Below, piece by piece: positions 24,107 through 34,649 of a DNA stretch of 64,000 bases. The stretch spans positions 22,451,730 to 22,515,729 of the forward strand of contig NC_082697.1 in NCBI RefSeq assembly GCF_949987515.2, in the 5' to 3' direction. Within the stretch, counting starts at the first letter, position 1, and each line of letters begins with the position of its first letter. A program made the translations under genes and the position numbers. Source of the stretch: Delphinus delphis (taxonomy: Eukaryota > Chordata > Mammalia > Artiodactyla > Delphinidae). The notes beneath the pieces are model-generated. The model was given only the letters and a program-made list of their open reading frames with translations. It made no database searches and was not told the DNA's origin.

Positions 24107-24495
24107 ATAACCCTTTGAGACAAATTATACCTTTTTGAAGAGTAGAGGGAAAGGAGACACAGATAGTTTAAGTAACCTGCCTGTGATTATACTCTGGTCG
24201 TTGGAGGAGATAGGATTTTATTTCTGTAAGGTCGGTAGTAATGTCCCTTCTTCTCTTTCTGATTGTAGTAATTGAGTCTTCTCCCTTTTTGTCTTGGTCA
24301 GTCTAGCTGAGGATTTGTCAGTTTTTACAAGCTTTTCAAAGAACCCACTTTTGGTTTTGTTAATTTTCTCTAATGTTTTTCTGTCCTCTATTTCATTAAT
24401 GTCTGCTCTAATCTTTATTTCTTCCTGTTTGATTTAGGTTTAATTTTCTCCTCTTTCCTCTTTTATAGTGTCTTAAGGTAGAAGGTTAGGTTTTT

Positions 24496-24773
24496 TTTTT
24501 TAACATTTTTTTTTTCATTTTAACATCTTTATTGGAGTATAATTGCTTTACAATGGTATGTTAGTTTCAGCTTCACAACAAAATGAATCAGTTATATATA
24601 TACATATGTTCCCATATCTCTTCTCGCTTGCGTCTCCCTCCCTCCCACCTTCCCTATCCCACCCCTCCAGGCGGTCACAAAGCACCGAGCTGATCTCCCT
24701 GTGCTATGTGGCTGCTTCCTACTAGCTATCGGTTTTACATTTGGTAGTGTATATATGTCCATGCCACTCTCTC
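24496..24773 (-). mobile_element. L1 3' end inserted into older L1
   Basis: TAACATCTTTATTGGAGTAT start (antisense L1 end) through GCGGTCACAAAGCACCGAGC to CATTTGGTAGTGTATATATG. Perfect 15-bp duplication GAAGGTTAGGTTTTT at 24481-24495 and 24774-24788. Confidence 0.93.
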
Positions 24774-24950
24774 GAAGGTTAGGTTTTTGACTTGAAATCT
24801 TTCTTCTTTTTCAAAAAATAAGCCTTTACAGTTATGAATTTCCCTTCAAGCAGTGCTTTAGCTACATCCCATAAGTTTTGATATTTTCATTCATTTCATA
24901 GTATTTTCTAATTTCCCTTGTAATTTCTTCTTTGCATCATTTATTGGTTA

Positions 24951-25133
24951 CTTTTTAAAATAATTATTTATTTGGCTGCACCAGCTCTTAGTTGCAACAT
25001 GCAGGATCTTTGTTGCTGCATGCAGGATCTTTAGTTGTGGCATGCAGGATCTAGTTCCGTGACCAGGGATCGAATCCGGGCCCCCTGCATTGGGAGCACG
25101 GAGTCTTAACCACTGGACCATCAGGGAAGTCCC
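24951..25133 (-). mobile_element. CHR-type SINE
   Basis: Antisense; contains three near-identical CATGCAGGATCT units in the body; 14-bp duplication TCATTTATTGGTTA at 24937-24950 and 25134-25147. Confidence 0.93.
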
Positions 25134-25283
25134 TCATTTATTGGTTATTTAGGAATATGTTTGGTTTCCATATATTTGTGATTTTTCCCAAATTTCTTTT
25201 TGTTATTGTTTTCGAATTTCATTGCATTGTGCTCAGAGAACATACTTTGTATTATTTCAGCACTTTTAAATCTATTGAGGTTT

Positions 25284-25520
25284 TTTTTTTTCTTTAATGC
25301 TCTCTTTTCTTTCTTTTTTTTTTTCTTTGCGGTACGCGGGCCTCTCACTGTTGTGGCCTCCCCCGTTGTGGAGCACAGGCTCCAGACGCGCAGGCTCAGC
25401 GGCCATGGCTCACAGGCCTAGCCACTCTGCAGCATATGGGATCTTCCCGGACCAGGGCATGAACCCGTGTCCCCTGCATCAGCAGGCGGACTCTCAACCA
25501 CTGTGCCACCAGGGAAGCCC
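25284..25520 (-). mobile_element. CHR-2-like SINE
   Basis: Antisense: TTTGCGGTACGCGGGCCTCT body and GTGCCACCAGGGAAGCCC head; duplication TGAGGTTT at 25276-25283 and 25521-25528. Confidence 0.9.
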
Positions 25521-25702
25521 TGAGGTTTGTTTTATGGCCAAGCATGTAGTCTATCCTGGAGAATGTTCCATGTGCACAAGAGAAGAATGTGTATCGTGGT
25601 GTTGGGTGAGGAGTTCTATAGATGTCTGTCAGGTCTAGGTGGTTTATAGTGTTGTACAAGTCTTCTATTTCCTTGTTGATCTTTTGCCTAGCTATTCCAT
25701 CC

Positions 25703-25827
25703 TCTTTTTTTTCTTTTTGGCTGTGCCACATGGCTTGTAGGATCTTAGTTCCCTGACCAGGGATTGAACCTGTGCCCCCTGCAGTGGAAGTGTGGAGTTT
25801 TAACCACTGGACTGCCAGGGAATTTCC
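25703..25827 (-). mobile_element. Short CHR-type SINE
   Basis: Antisense GGCTGTGCCACATGGC ... CCACTGGACTGCCAGGGAAT; short duplication TCCATCC at 25696-25702 and 25828-25834. Confidence 0.88.
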
Positions 25828-26040
25828 TCCATCCATTATTGAAAGTTGGGTATTGAAGTGCCCAACTTTTATTGTTGAATTGTCTTCTTCTCCCTTCGTT
25901 TCTGTCAGTTTTTGCTTCATATATTTTGGTGCTTTGTTATCAGGTACATATATGTTTAAAATTCTTATATCTCCCTGATGGATTGACCCTTTTATCGTTA
26001 TAAAATGTCCCTCTTTATCACTAGTGGAGGATAATATTCT

Positions 26041-26163
26041 TTTTTTTTTTTTTTTGGCCTAGCCATGCAGCTTATGGAATCTTAGTTCCCTGACCAGAGA
26101 TAGAACCCAGGCCCTCGGCAGTGAAAGTGTGGAGTCCTAACCACTGGACCGCCAGGGAATTCC
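26041..26163 (-). mobile_element. Short CHR-type SINE
   Basis: Antisense; diverged duplication GGATAATATTCT / GGATAGTATCTT flanks it. Confidence 0.87.
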
Positions 26164-26190
26164 CTAGGGGATAGTATCTTAAACCCAGTC

Positions 26191-26952
26191 AGTGTGATTC
26201 TCAAGCCCATGTTCCTAACCTCATACCAACTGTCCTGCTTCTGGAAGGTGCATCTTCAGGTATTCCTCCAGCTCTTGTGTTCTCAGTCATTCCAGACTCA
26301 CCCAAGTGTTCTATGTCAGCTGGATCTTCCTGCCCTGGGTCTTAATAAGACAGCTGAAATTCCATTCTGTGCTCTGGGCAAGTCCCAAACCCTTCGCAGG
26401 ATGCCTGCAGATTACTAGATGTTTTCACTCTTCATCTTGGGCCCTGGAGCCTGCTTGCCCATGAGCATGCCCTGGTTCTGTAGAGTCTTCACAGTTCAAT
26501 CACTTTTGCCTTCACCTCTCCCGGTGTCTCCCCACAGTCTCCCCATCCCTCACCAAACCTTGCTTACACAGGTGGAGTAAGCCATTTCCTGTAGGAGGGT
26601 GAGAGGGAAGGCGTACTTTACAGAAACACAGAGGACTTCCATTTCCATGTTCTCCATCCACGGGCATCCTCTGGTGCCTCAGCTCCTGGAAGATTTGTCA
26701 TGGCCCAACAGTATCCCGCCTTCCATCACCTGTCCCAGGCTCTGGTCTCCTCTCCCTTCTATTTCGAGGTCCTTCTTCTCTCTCCCCTCACCCCCTTCCT
26801 GTCTGTAGCAAAAACAAATTTCCCTCTCTGCTTTCTGCCCAGTGACTTAATGGGTGCTTTTGTTGTCTTTGTTTCTTTGGATTCTCAAGGGTCAGGCTTT
26901 GTCTGCTTTGGTGGAGCCCCTTAAGGAATTTCCCTAAACCCAGACTAACTTA
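26191..26952. other. Intergenic, no recognised feature
   Basis: Unique-looking sequence. Confidence 0.45.
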
Positions 26953-26965
26953 AGAGTAGTGGGAG

Positions 26966-27158
26966 GGACCTCCCTGGTGGTCCAGTGGTTAAGAATCCGA
27001 GCTTCCAATGCAGGGGGCCTGGGTTCAATCCCTGGTCAGGGAACTAGATCCCATATGCCGCAACGAAGAGTTCGCATGCTGCAACTAAGACCCAGTGCAG
27101 CTAGCTAAATAAATAAATTAAAAAAGAAAAAATATATATATATATATTAAAAAAAAAA
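26966..27158 (+). mobile_element. CHR-type SINE with (TA)n in tail
   Basis: Sense copy; tail contains AAATATATATATATATATT before the final A tract; diverged AGAGTA-type duplication on both sides. Confidence 0.88.
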
Positions 27159-27469
27159 AGAGTATTGTGGGGCCAGCAGTTAGATAAGAAAACTTTCCAC
27201 CTGGCTTTGCTGGGTTTATTGTCCTGCCTTTCTGCTGTGGTTGGGTGAAATGTTGGCATTTCCTGGACATTTTGATTATTTGTGGGAGCAGAATATTTGA
27301 AGCCAGGAGTTTTCAGAAGAGTCTCGAGATATGTGATGCTGAGTGAATCATCAGTCTGAGGCCCAGGGAGCGCCTACAGCAAGTTAGTGGTGGAGCCAGT
27401 CCTCAAGCCCCAGCCCTGGGATGTACCTTGACCCTGGTGGACCTTGATGCTGATGTACCTTGGGTCATT
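27159..27469. other. Intergenic, possible antisense MIR remnant
   Basis: GAGGCCCAGGGAGCGCCTAC at about 27358 resembles MIR; otherwise nothing recognised. Confidence 0.35.
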
Positions 27470-27600
27470 CCCTTCCCACCCCTGAGCCCAACTTGCCATA
27501 TGGGAAATGGGAATAAGAGCACTGTCTCGTCCCAAGACTATTGTGAGAGATAAATGACAAAATGCTTATGCCACGCTCTGCCTAATGTTTGGCAAATAGC
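27470..27600 (+). mobile_element. MIR fossil
   Basis: CCATATGGGAAATGGGAATA and TGTGAGAGATAAATGACAAA fit the 3' half of sense MIR. Confidence 0.5.
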
Positions 27601-27739
27601 AAGGGAAAGTTACACAAAAAATCTTCACTTAGTTACATTCTATGACTTCTGACAATTTTCTAATCTGTTTCACAGATCAGTGTGTATGTGTTTCATATGG
27701 GCAAGACAGACTTCTGCAGTAAATCCATAGCAAGAGAAT

Positions 27740-28435
27740 ACTTGCTTTTTGCACGGAATAGCAGGAAGCACCACAGAGAAAGCTGTTATTTTTGGTAAAG
27801 AGCAAAGTATATGTCCACACAAAAATTTGTGCATGAATGTTCATGGCAGCCTTATTCATAATAGCCCCAAATTGTAGGCAACCCAAATGTTTATCAACTG
27901 GTGAAAGAATAAATTGTGTTAGATCCTTACAATGGAATACTACGCAGCATTGAAAAGGAACCACAGATACATGCAGTAACAGAAATGAATCTCAAAAATA
28001 TGCCAAATGGGACTTCCCTGGTGGCGCAGTGGTTGAGAGTCCACCTGCTGATGCAGGGGACAGGGGTTCGTGCCCCAGTCCGGGAAGATCCCACATGCCG
28101 CAGAGCGGCTGGGCTCGTGAGCCATGGCCACTGAGCCTGCACGTCCAGAGCCTGTGCTCCTCAACGGGAGAGGCCACAACAGTGAGAGGCCCACGTACTG
28201 AAAAAAAAAAAAAAAAAAAGAAAAAAACCAAGTGAAAGGAGCCAGACACAAAAGAGTAAGTATTGTATGACCTCATTTAAAATTCTAGAAAAGGCAGAGA
28301 AATCTGTAAAAGGTAGATCAGTGGTTGCATGAACTGAGAGATAGGAAGAAGGGCTCAACCAAAAAGGGGAATGAACAAACATTTGCCAAAACGAATTTCA
28401 TTCTGCATTTAAAGTGGATAAGTTTTATATAAAAC
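27740..28435 (+). mobile_element. Sense L1 3' fragment, interrupted by a SINE
   Basis: CAGCCTTATTCATAATAGCC, CAATGGAATACTACGCAGCA, GAAATGAATCTCAAAAATAT, then after the SINE AGTGAAAGGAGCCAGACAC and the L1 3' UTR. Confidence 0.8.
28011..28227 (+). mobile_element. CHR-2-like SINE in L1
   Basis: Sense: GACTTCCCTGGTGGCGCAGT ... GGGGTTCGTGCCCCAGTCCG ... GAGAGGCCCACGTACTG, then poly(A). Flanked by GCCAAATG / ACCAAGTG, a diverged copy of the same L1 site. Confidence 0.93.
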
Positions 28436-28540
28436 CAAAAAAAAAAAAAAAAGAATGGTTCACAGACAAAGCAATAGTAAAGAGAAACAAATGCAACAAC
28501 AACAAACGTTTAAATTTAATCATACATTAAATTTAAGTTG

Positions 28541-28741
28541 GGGGACTTCCCTGGCAGTCCAGCTAAGACTCTGAGCTCCCAATGCAGTGGGCCGGGTTCG
28601 ATCCCTGGTCAGGGAACTAGATCCCACATGCTGCAACTAAGAGTTCGCATTGCCACAACTAAAGAGCCCACATGTCACAAAGAAGATCCCGCATGCTGCA
28701 ACTAAGACCCAGTGCAGTCAAATAAATAAATAAGTATTTTT
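28541..28741 (+). mobile_element. CHR-type SINE (first at shared target)
   Basis: Sense copy lacking part of the head (CAGTCCAGCTAAGACTC); tail AATAAATAAATAAGTATTTT. Preceded by TTTAAGTTG at 28532-28540. Confidence 0.88.
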
Positions 28742-28754
28742 AAAAAACATTTTA

Positions 28755-28958
28755 GGGCTTCCCCGGTGGCGCAGTGGTTGAGAGTCCGCCTGCCGATGCA
28801 GGGGACGCGGGTTCGTGCCCGGTCCGGGAGGATCCCGCATGCCGCGGAGCGGCTGGGCCCGTGAGCCGTGGCCGCTGAGCCTGCGCGTCCGGAGCCTGTG
28901 CTCCGTGGCGGGAGAGGCCACCACAGTGAGAGGCCCCCGTAACGCAAAAAAAAAAAAA
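28755..28958 (+). mobile_element. CHR-2-like SINE, young looking
   Basis: Full-length, CpG-rich (GGTTCGTGCCCGGTCCGG, CCGCGGAGCGGCTGGGCCCG), so recently active by cetacean standards. Inserted in the tail of the preceding SINE; AAAACATTTTA duplicated on both sides. Confidence 0.94.
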
Positions 28959-28977
28959 AAAAAACATTTTAAGTTGG

Positions 28978-29100
28978 GAATTCTCTGGCGATCCAGTGGT
29001 TGCAACTCCATGCTTTCACTGCTGAGGATGTGGGTTCGATCCCGGGTCGGGAAACTAAGATCCTATAAGCTGTGTGGCTCAGCCAAAAAATAAATAAATA
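28978..29100 (+). mobile_element. Short CHR-type SINE (second at shared target)
   Basis: Sense: GGAATTCTCTGGCGATCCAG ... GGGTTCGATCCCGGGTCGGG ... CAGCCAAAAAATAAATAAAT; flanked by TTTAAGTTG at 28969-28977 and 29102-29110. Confidence 0.92.
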
Positions 29101-29110
29101 AATTTAAGTT

Positions 29111-30079
29111 GATCAGCAGCTTACATATCATGCTTTTTGTTCACTTGGTTGTAAATTTACTTTCTCATCATCCTAGTTGGGTACATTTTACAGCTCAGCG
29201 TCTGGATAAACAAAATCCTTTAAGATCCAAATACCTTGTGCCTGACAGTTTCCCTTTAGCTGAGGTGAATTTCTTTCTGAAGGGAGGATTTATATCTGGC
29301 TTCATATTTTTCTTTCTCAGAGGTGAGGAACACTTATATTCTGTTTCTGTAGGTCTCTATCCTTAGAGCAGGGGGGACGTGCTGGCGGGTTTCGGCCAGG
29401 GCAGTGACATGGTCCCATATACTTGGAAAGAGCAACTGGAAACTGCCCTGTGGAGGATGGATGAGAGGCACGTGGGGGGAGAACCAGGAAGGCCGCGTAA
29501 GAGGCTGGTACAGTTCATGGAGCCGTACGCTTCAAATGTATGCATTTTTCTCTATATAAATTATATATTATATTCAGTTTTTTAAAAAATGAGAACAAAA
29601 AGACTGTTGCAGTAGTCCACGTGAAGTCCAGTGGCCAGAGAAAGGGGCTCCAGGCCATTCTGAGAGCAGTGGGACAAGTCTAGGGACTCGAGTGGGATCC
29701 TGACTGTAGAACTGACAGGGTTGGAGGAGAGGTTGGGAAACTGAGAGGAAGTACTGGGGGAGGAATGGGGGGACAGGAGAGGGAGGAAGCCAGGTCATAT
29801 TTGAGCACTGAAGATGAGCATTTCTGAGTGGGTCTCAGGGGCCCTGGCTGAGTGAATAAACTTACTTTGTAGCTCTCGGATTCCGCTAGGATGGAGCTGA
29901 GAAAAGACCTAGACCCCGTCCTCGATTGTCATGGCTCAGTGGCAGTGGGGAAAGGGGATAGCCTTCTTGGGCCGGTTGGGGAAGGCATGGAGGGACTTTG
30001 GGGGAGGACGTAGACGTCCCTTTATGACCCCTCCTTCGTACACTCTCCTTACCTGTTTGCCTCCCAGATCTGAGGGTGG
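29111..30079. other. Intergenic, mostly unrecognised
   Basis: 29600-29800 has GTTGCAGTAGTCCACGTGA-like L2-era motifs. Nothing else supported. Confidence 0.4.
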
Positions 30080-30220
30080 GGGATTAGTAACCAAGTGATA
30101 AGGGTCTGACCCACCTGGGTGTGAATTCTAGTTCTGAAGTTCCCTAGCTGTGTGACGCTGGACAGGTGGCTTAACATTTTTGAGCCTCAGTTTCCTCACT
30201 TGTAAAATGGGGATAATACC
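30080..30220 (+). mobile_element. MIR fossil
   Basis: CTAGCTGTGTGACGCTGGAC, GAGCCTCAGTTTCCTCACTT, TAAAATGGGGATAATACC: sense MIR. Confidence 0.75.
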
Positions 30221-30944
30221 TTATTTGCTCGCATATGACTTTTGCCCCGTTTTCCCCAGGAAAATGCAATTTGCAATTTCCCTGTTGCCTTGTAATGTGC
30301 TCATATCGTAGATGGACGGGGATGGTGCAAAGGGTGGTTCTTGGTTACCTGGGTGAAGAATTCCTTTATTTAAGCTCCTGAGGGCTCCATGAGCCTGGGG
30401 CCACCAGTCCCTTGAGCGTCTTAGAACAGAAGGCAGCTCTGGGGAGGCAGCAGGCATGTCGGAAAGCAGAGGGGGCTGGGAATTGACTTCTCTGTCTGGA
30501 ACTGTCTGGGTGACCTTGGGCGACCCCTAGTGGAGAAGTGTGACAACACACAACATGCTGCAAGGATGGGTTTTGCAGCTTTGTACCAGATTTTGCTGAA
30601 AATACATGCTTTTGCTGCAGGTCCCAGGTAGAAATTCCTTCAGTGTATTTTTGCATTGTGGCTTGCTTTTTATTCACTTGGATTCAGCCCTGTGTTCTCA
30701 GTTACACCAATGTATGTATGGAAGGGCCTTTCGTTTACTGGCAAATCTAGTATACCTTGTTACTGATGTCATTTTTTCCTTAGCTTTTGGGGTTTTTGTC
30801 CTTTCCAGAGCTGGTGAATTCCTACTAGAATCCTCTGAACTGTATTTACATAACAAAAGTGTTTTCTCCTATAAAACCATTTTAAGATCCCATTCAGTGC
30901 ATGTATTTAAAAATTCATTTTATGTAATAACTTTTTAAAAAAGT
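30221..30944. other. Intergenic, no recognised feature
   Basis: Unique-looking sequence; open frames here have no protein-family resemblance. Confidence 0.45.
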
Positions 30945-31155
30945 AGCACTTTCTACTTACCAGGCACTGTTCCGTGTACTTTATAACTATAAACTTATTT
31001 AATCCTCATAATAACTCTATGAGGGTGAATGTTATTATCCCCTTAATAGTTGAGAAACTGAGCCTCAGAGAGGTTAAATAACGGGCTCAAGTTCATGCTG
31101 CTGATACATGGCAGAACCAGGATTGCAACCTCATTTTGTTCTCTTAATTATTCTC
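30945..31155 (-). mobile_element. MIR fossil
   Basis: CTTACCAGGCACTGTTCCGT, AACTGAGCCTCAGAGAGGTT, antisense MIR. Confidence 0.7.
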
Positions 31156-31386
31156 CTGTGTTACCTGTGATCTCAAAATTATTTCTGCAAAGCTTTCCAT
31201 GTAAAATTAGGATGCATCTTATGTACTTGTGTATCTTATAAACCAATAAAGATGGTACTAACAGCTGGACTTAACCCAACTTAACCTCAAGTCTGAGCCT
31301 CAGTTCCTCTTCGCAGTGACCCCAGGCCCCCTAGGCCTCATCTGTAAAATGGGGGTGGGCATGTGAAGAATTACATGAATTGGTTT

Positions 31387-31593
31387 TTTTTGTTGTTTTT
31401 TTCGGTACGTGGGCCTCTCACTGCTGTGGCCTCTCCCGTTAAGGAGCACAGGCTCCGGACACGCAGGCTCAGCGGCCATGGCTCACGGGCCCAGCCGCTC
31501 CGCGGCATGTGGGATCTTCCTGGACCGGGGCGCGAACCTGTGTCCCCTGCATCAGCAGGCGGACTCTCAACCACTGCGCCACCAGGGAAGCCC
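31387..31593 (-). mobile_element. CHR-2-like SINE
   Basis: Antisense: GGTACGTGGGCCTCTCACTG ... GCGCCACCAGGGAAGCCC; duplication TGAATTG at 31376-31382 and 31594-31600. Confidence 0.93.
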
Positions 31594-31600
31594 TGAATTG

Positions 31601-31811
31601 TTTTAAGGTTTGATTTATTTACGCTTATATTTCTTTCCTCAGATCTATTTTGATGCACAAAGAAGGTCTGGCATATACCGCCCCCAAGCCTAGCACAGGA
31701 TTTTACACACAGTGGTCCTCCCATAAATGTCCTGGGGATGAAGGGAAGACTAGCTCTAATGAACATCCCCACCTTACCTCTCCTGGAAGTTAATTTCTAG
31801 CCAGGGGAAAA
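31601..31811. other. Intergenic, no recognised feature
   Basis: Short unique-looking interval. Confidence 0.4.
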
Positions 31812-31875
31812 TTGCTGATAATTTCTATGGTAATTTCTTTCTATGGTAATTTCTATGGTAATTGCTGGTAATTTC
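31812..31875. repeat. Short tandem repeat, CTATGGTAATTT unit
   Basis: Three copies of a roughly 12-base unit (ATGGTAATTTCT) plus two degenerate ones (GCTGATAATTT, GCTGGTAATTT). Confidence 0.8.
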
Positions 31876-32313
31876 TTATTAGAATTAAGTCCCACCTTAA
31901 GAGGTGATATAAAGTAATTCCTAACTTCACAATGACTGATGAAGCTGGTTCTCTTGTTTTCCTTTATTTGGCAGATGTGGTGGGAAAGGGTGGTCAATGG
32001 TTTTTCGCAGGTGACTCAGTGAATGTGAGTGGGAATCAGGCCAGGCTATGGGTGGGTGAGACTCTAGTCCTTGTGATGTCCTTTCTGGTTGTTGCTATAG
32101 TCATTGCCTGTGGCCATTGCTGTCCCACCTTGAGTGCTAGCTTTGAAGAAAGGGACTATTCAGCCTGAATGTCCAAGAGCCAGCCAGAGGCTCTTGCAGG
32201 CTCCATGGACCTAGACTGCAGGCTCATTCAGGTGGGATCCTAACAGGTTAGAACTGGAGGGACGTTGGAGGTCCTTTAGAGACAGCTAACATCAGGATAG
32301 CAGACTAGGCTGG
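31876..32313. other. Intergenic, no recognised feature
   Basis: Unique-looking sequence. Confidence 0.45.
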
Positions 32314-32329
32314 GAATTCCAAGTTCTTT

Positions 32330-32362
32330 TTTTTTAACATCTTTATTGGAGTATTATTGCTT
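32330..32362 (-). mobile_element. Ultra-short L1 insertion (33 bp)
   Basis: TTTTTTAACATCTTTATTGG AGTATTATTGCTT is only the last 27 or so bases of an L1 plus its poly(A), in antisense. It is bracketed by a perfect 16-bp duplication GAATTCCAAGTTCTTT at 32314-32329 and 32363-32378. Confidence 0.9.
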
Positions 32363-32378
32363 GAATTCCAAGTTCTTT

Positions 32379-32619
32379 GTCCCAAATTATCTGGGCAACC
32401 TTATGCTTGCCTCCGCCCTGTTCTGGGCCACAGCTGGGATACTGGAGGTCCATCTAGCTATAGTGTTCCCAGCATTTCCATTTTATGTGTGAGGATGCTG
32501 ATGCCCAGAGAGGGACAGGGATTTGCCCATATAATTTTACAGCCAGAGGGATTCTTAAAAAGATCCCTTTCACCCCTGAAATCAGACTACCTAAATATAG
32601 TAATTGCTCATTAAGTGTG
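32379..32619. other. Intergenic, no recognised feature
   Basis: Unique-looking; possible MIR trace at 32480-32530 (GATGCCCAGAGAGGGACAGG). Confidence 0.4.
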
Positions 32620-32631
32620 GGCCATTATTTT

Positions 32632-32996
32632 TAAAGTTATTTTATTTTGTTCACATGTTGCTTTTACTCAGAATGTTTTTTTTAAAATAAATTTATTTAT
32701 TTATTTATTTTTAGCTGCATTGGGTCTTTGTTGCTGTGCGCGGGCTTTCTCTAATTGCAGTGAGCGGAGGCTACTCTTGGTTGTGGTGCGTGAGCTTCTC
32801 ATTTTGGTGGCTTCTCTTGTGTGGAGCATGGGCTCTAGGTGTGCGGGCTTCAGTAGTTGTGGCATGTGGGCTCAGTAGTTGTGGCACACGGGCTTAGTTG
32901 CTCCACGGCATGTGGGATCTTCCCAGACGAGGGCTCAAACCCATGACCCCTGCACTGGCAGGCAGATTTTTAATCACTGCGCCACCAGGGAAGCCC
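32632..32996 (-). mobile_element. CHR-1-like SINE with extra 3' sequence
   Basis: Antisense body 32680-32996. Duplication GGCCATTATTTT lies at 32620-32631 and 32997-33008, leaving about 45 bases of non-SINE DNA between the A-tail and the duplication. Confidence 0.88.
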
Positions 32997-33019
32997 GGCC
33001 ATTATTTTATTAAGCAACA

Positions 33020-33225
33020 TCTTATACAGTGATTGAGTGTGGGTCTTTCTAGTTGTGGGACCTTGACTTGAATAGGTCACTTAACTTTTTCCTGCCTCAG
33101 CTTCCTGGTTGTGGATTGGGTTAATAACAGCCCGTCTTTATGGGGGAGTTGTACAGAATAAAATATGATTGTCCACGTAAAATGTAGAGCTTGCCACATG
33201 GCGCATAGTAAGTGCCCAATAAAAA
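33020..33225 (+). mobile_element. MIR fossil
   Basis: GGTCACTTAACTTTTTCCTG, AATAAAATATGATTGTCCAC, GCATAGTAAGTGCCCAATAA: sense MIR, 3' half best preserved. Confidence 0.65.
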
Positions 33226-33433
33226 TGAAAGTCTGTCCCTGCTTGAAACCTTCCAGTGGTTCCCATGGCATTTATAGTCCTATCCAAACTCCTGCAGGGT
33301 CCTAGAAGACTCTGAATTCATCATTTGGCCCCTGCCATCTTGGCCCCTTCTCTCATACCAACCTCAACCCCACTTACTTTATGCCAAGTTCATATGTATA
33401 CAGTGGGGTTTTTTTTTTGAATATCAAGACCAT

Positions 33434-33718
33434 TCTTTTTTAAAATTTTTATTTTTATTTATTTATTTTTGTCTGCATCGGGTCTTAGTTGCGGCACACA
33501 GGATCTTTCGTTGAGGCACGCGGGCTCTTTGTTGCGGCACGTGAGCTTCTCTCTAGTTGTGGCACGTGGGCTCCACAGCGTGCGGGCTCAGTAGTTGTGG
33601 TGCGTGGGCTTAGTTGCTCTGTGACATGTGGGATTTTGGTTCCCCGACCAGGGATCAAACCCACGTCCCCTGCATTGGAGGGTGGATTCTTAACCACTGG
33701 ACCACCAGGGAAGTCCCT
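33434..33718 (-). mobile_element. CHR-type SINE
   Basis: Antisense: TTTTTGTCTGCATCGGGTCT through GGACCACCAGGGAAGTCCC. Target duplication unclear because both flanks are T-rich. Confidence 0.9.
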
Positions 33719-33759
33719 TGTTTGTTTTTTGTTTTGTTTTATTTTGTCTTTAACCTCTT

Positions 33760-34330
33760 GTTGTTTCCTCTGATTTCAGCTTAAATGTCACCTCCTCAGG
33801 AAGGCTGTCCCTGACCACTCAGGACTCCCTTCCGCCCATTAATCTCTTTCCTACATCACACTTAACCTAGTTGGTGATGGTTAGTTTTGCTGTTTATTGT
33901 CTCTCTCTTTCTCCCCTGCTCAATGGTAAACTGTTTTGTTCACTGTGGAATCTCCCAGCACCTGCGACCTCCCATAATAGGCTCTAAATAGATGCTTGTT
34001 GTACCTGGTATCCAATCTCCAGTAGAGGCCCCTCACCTACATCCACATTGGTCTTTCTTGGGCAAATCTGATCAAGCTCTGTCCTGCTTCAGATGCATCA
34101 AAGACTCCTTGGTGCTCTGGGGGCAGGCAGGAGGAGAGACCAAATGCTCTCACCTCACATTCAGGTCCTTCCAGATCTGGCTCTGCGTCTTTCTCCCCAC
34201 CCTGCCTCACACTCCAGCACTGATACTGTGGGCAAAGTCATTTCCCCTGTTTGACTTGCTTTATTTCTCAGTTAAGTTGACCAAGCTTCCTTCTGAACTT
34301 CAGATTAACCTCACTCATTTCTTGTGTACA
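33760..34330. mobile_element. Old L2-type repeats
   Basis: TTAAATGTCACCTCCTCAGG AAGGCTGTCCCTGACC and later CATCAAAGACTCCTTGGTGC, TTCCAGATCTGGCTCTG: characteristic L2 3' segments. Confidence 0.55.
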
Positions 34331-34649
34331 TATCATTGCATGCCTGTTCTTGTGGAGATTTATCGTTTATCCATCAGGTAGCACCCTGTTAATTTCAGGT
34401 GCTCTTTTCTGTCTCACTCTGTTTCTCTTTCCCCAATCCAGGTGACTCCCACCTCCTTTTCCTCCCTGTCTCCTGTGCCCCTCCCCCACCCTACAAATCC
34501 CCTCTAAAATATTTTCTTTGGGTCCTTGTCCAAACAGTCCCTTGAGCAATCCTATGCTGGTTTTAAAATCTTATGCACGTTTTAAAATTACATTTAAGTT
34601 GTTAGGCGATAGCTCTCATTCTGTTTCTCCCCCCCCCCACACATTGTTT
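34331..34649. other. Intergenic, no recognised feature
   Basis: Unique or decayed L2; nothing supported. Confidence 0.4.

Larger units (their letters stand above)
24230..26190 (-). mobile_element. Old L1 ORF2 fragment, antisense, hit five times
   Basis: Antisense L1 reverse-transcriptase region (AAAGAACCCACTTTTGGTTT, ATGTCTGCTCTAATCTTTAT, CATCCCATAAGTTTTGATAT, TCTGTCAGGTCTAGGTGGTT). It is interrupted in order by an L1 3' end and four SINEs (separate entries). No intact frame. Confidence 0.75.

Noticed and set aside
28800..28830. tRNA-like A and B boxes
   Set aside because: They belong to the tRNA-derived heads of SINEs (same motif in many copies); no cloverleaf or anticodon arm is intact.
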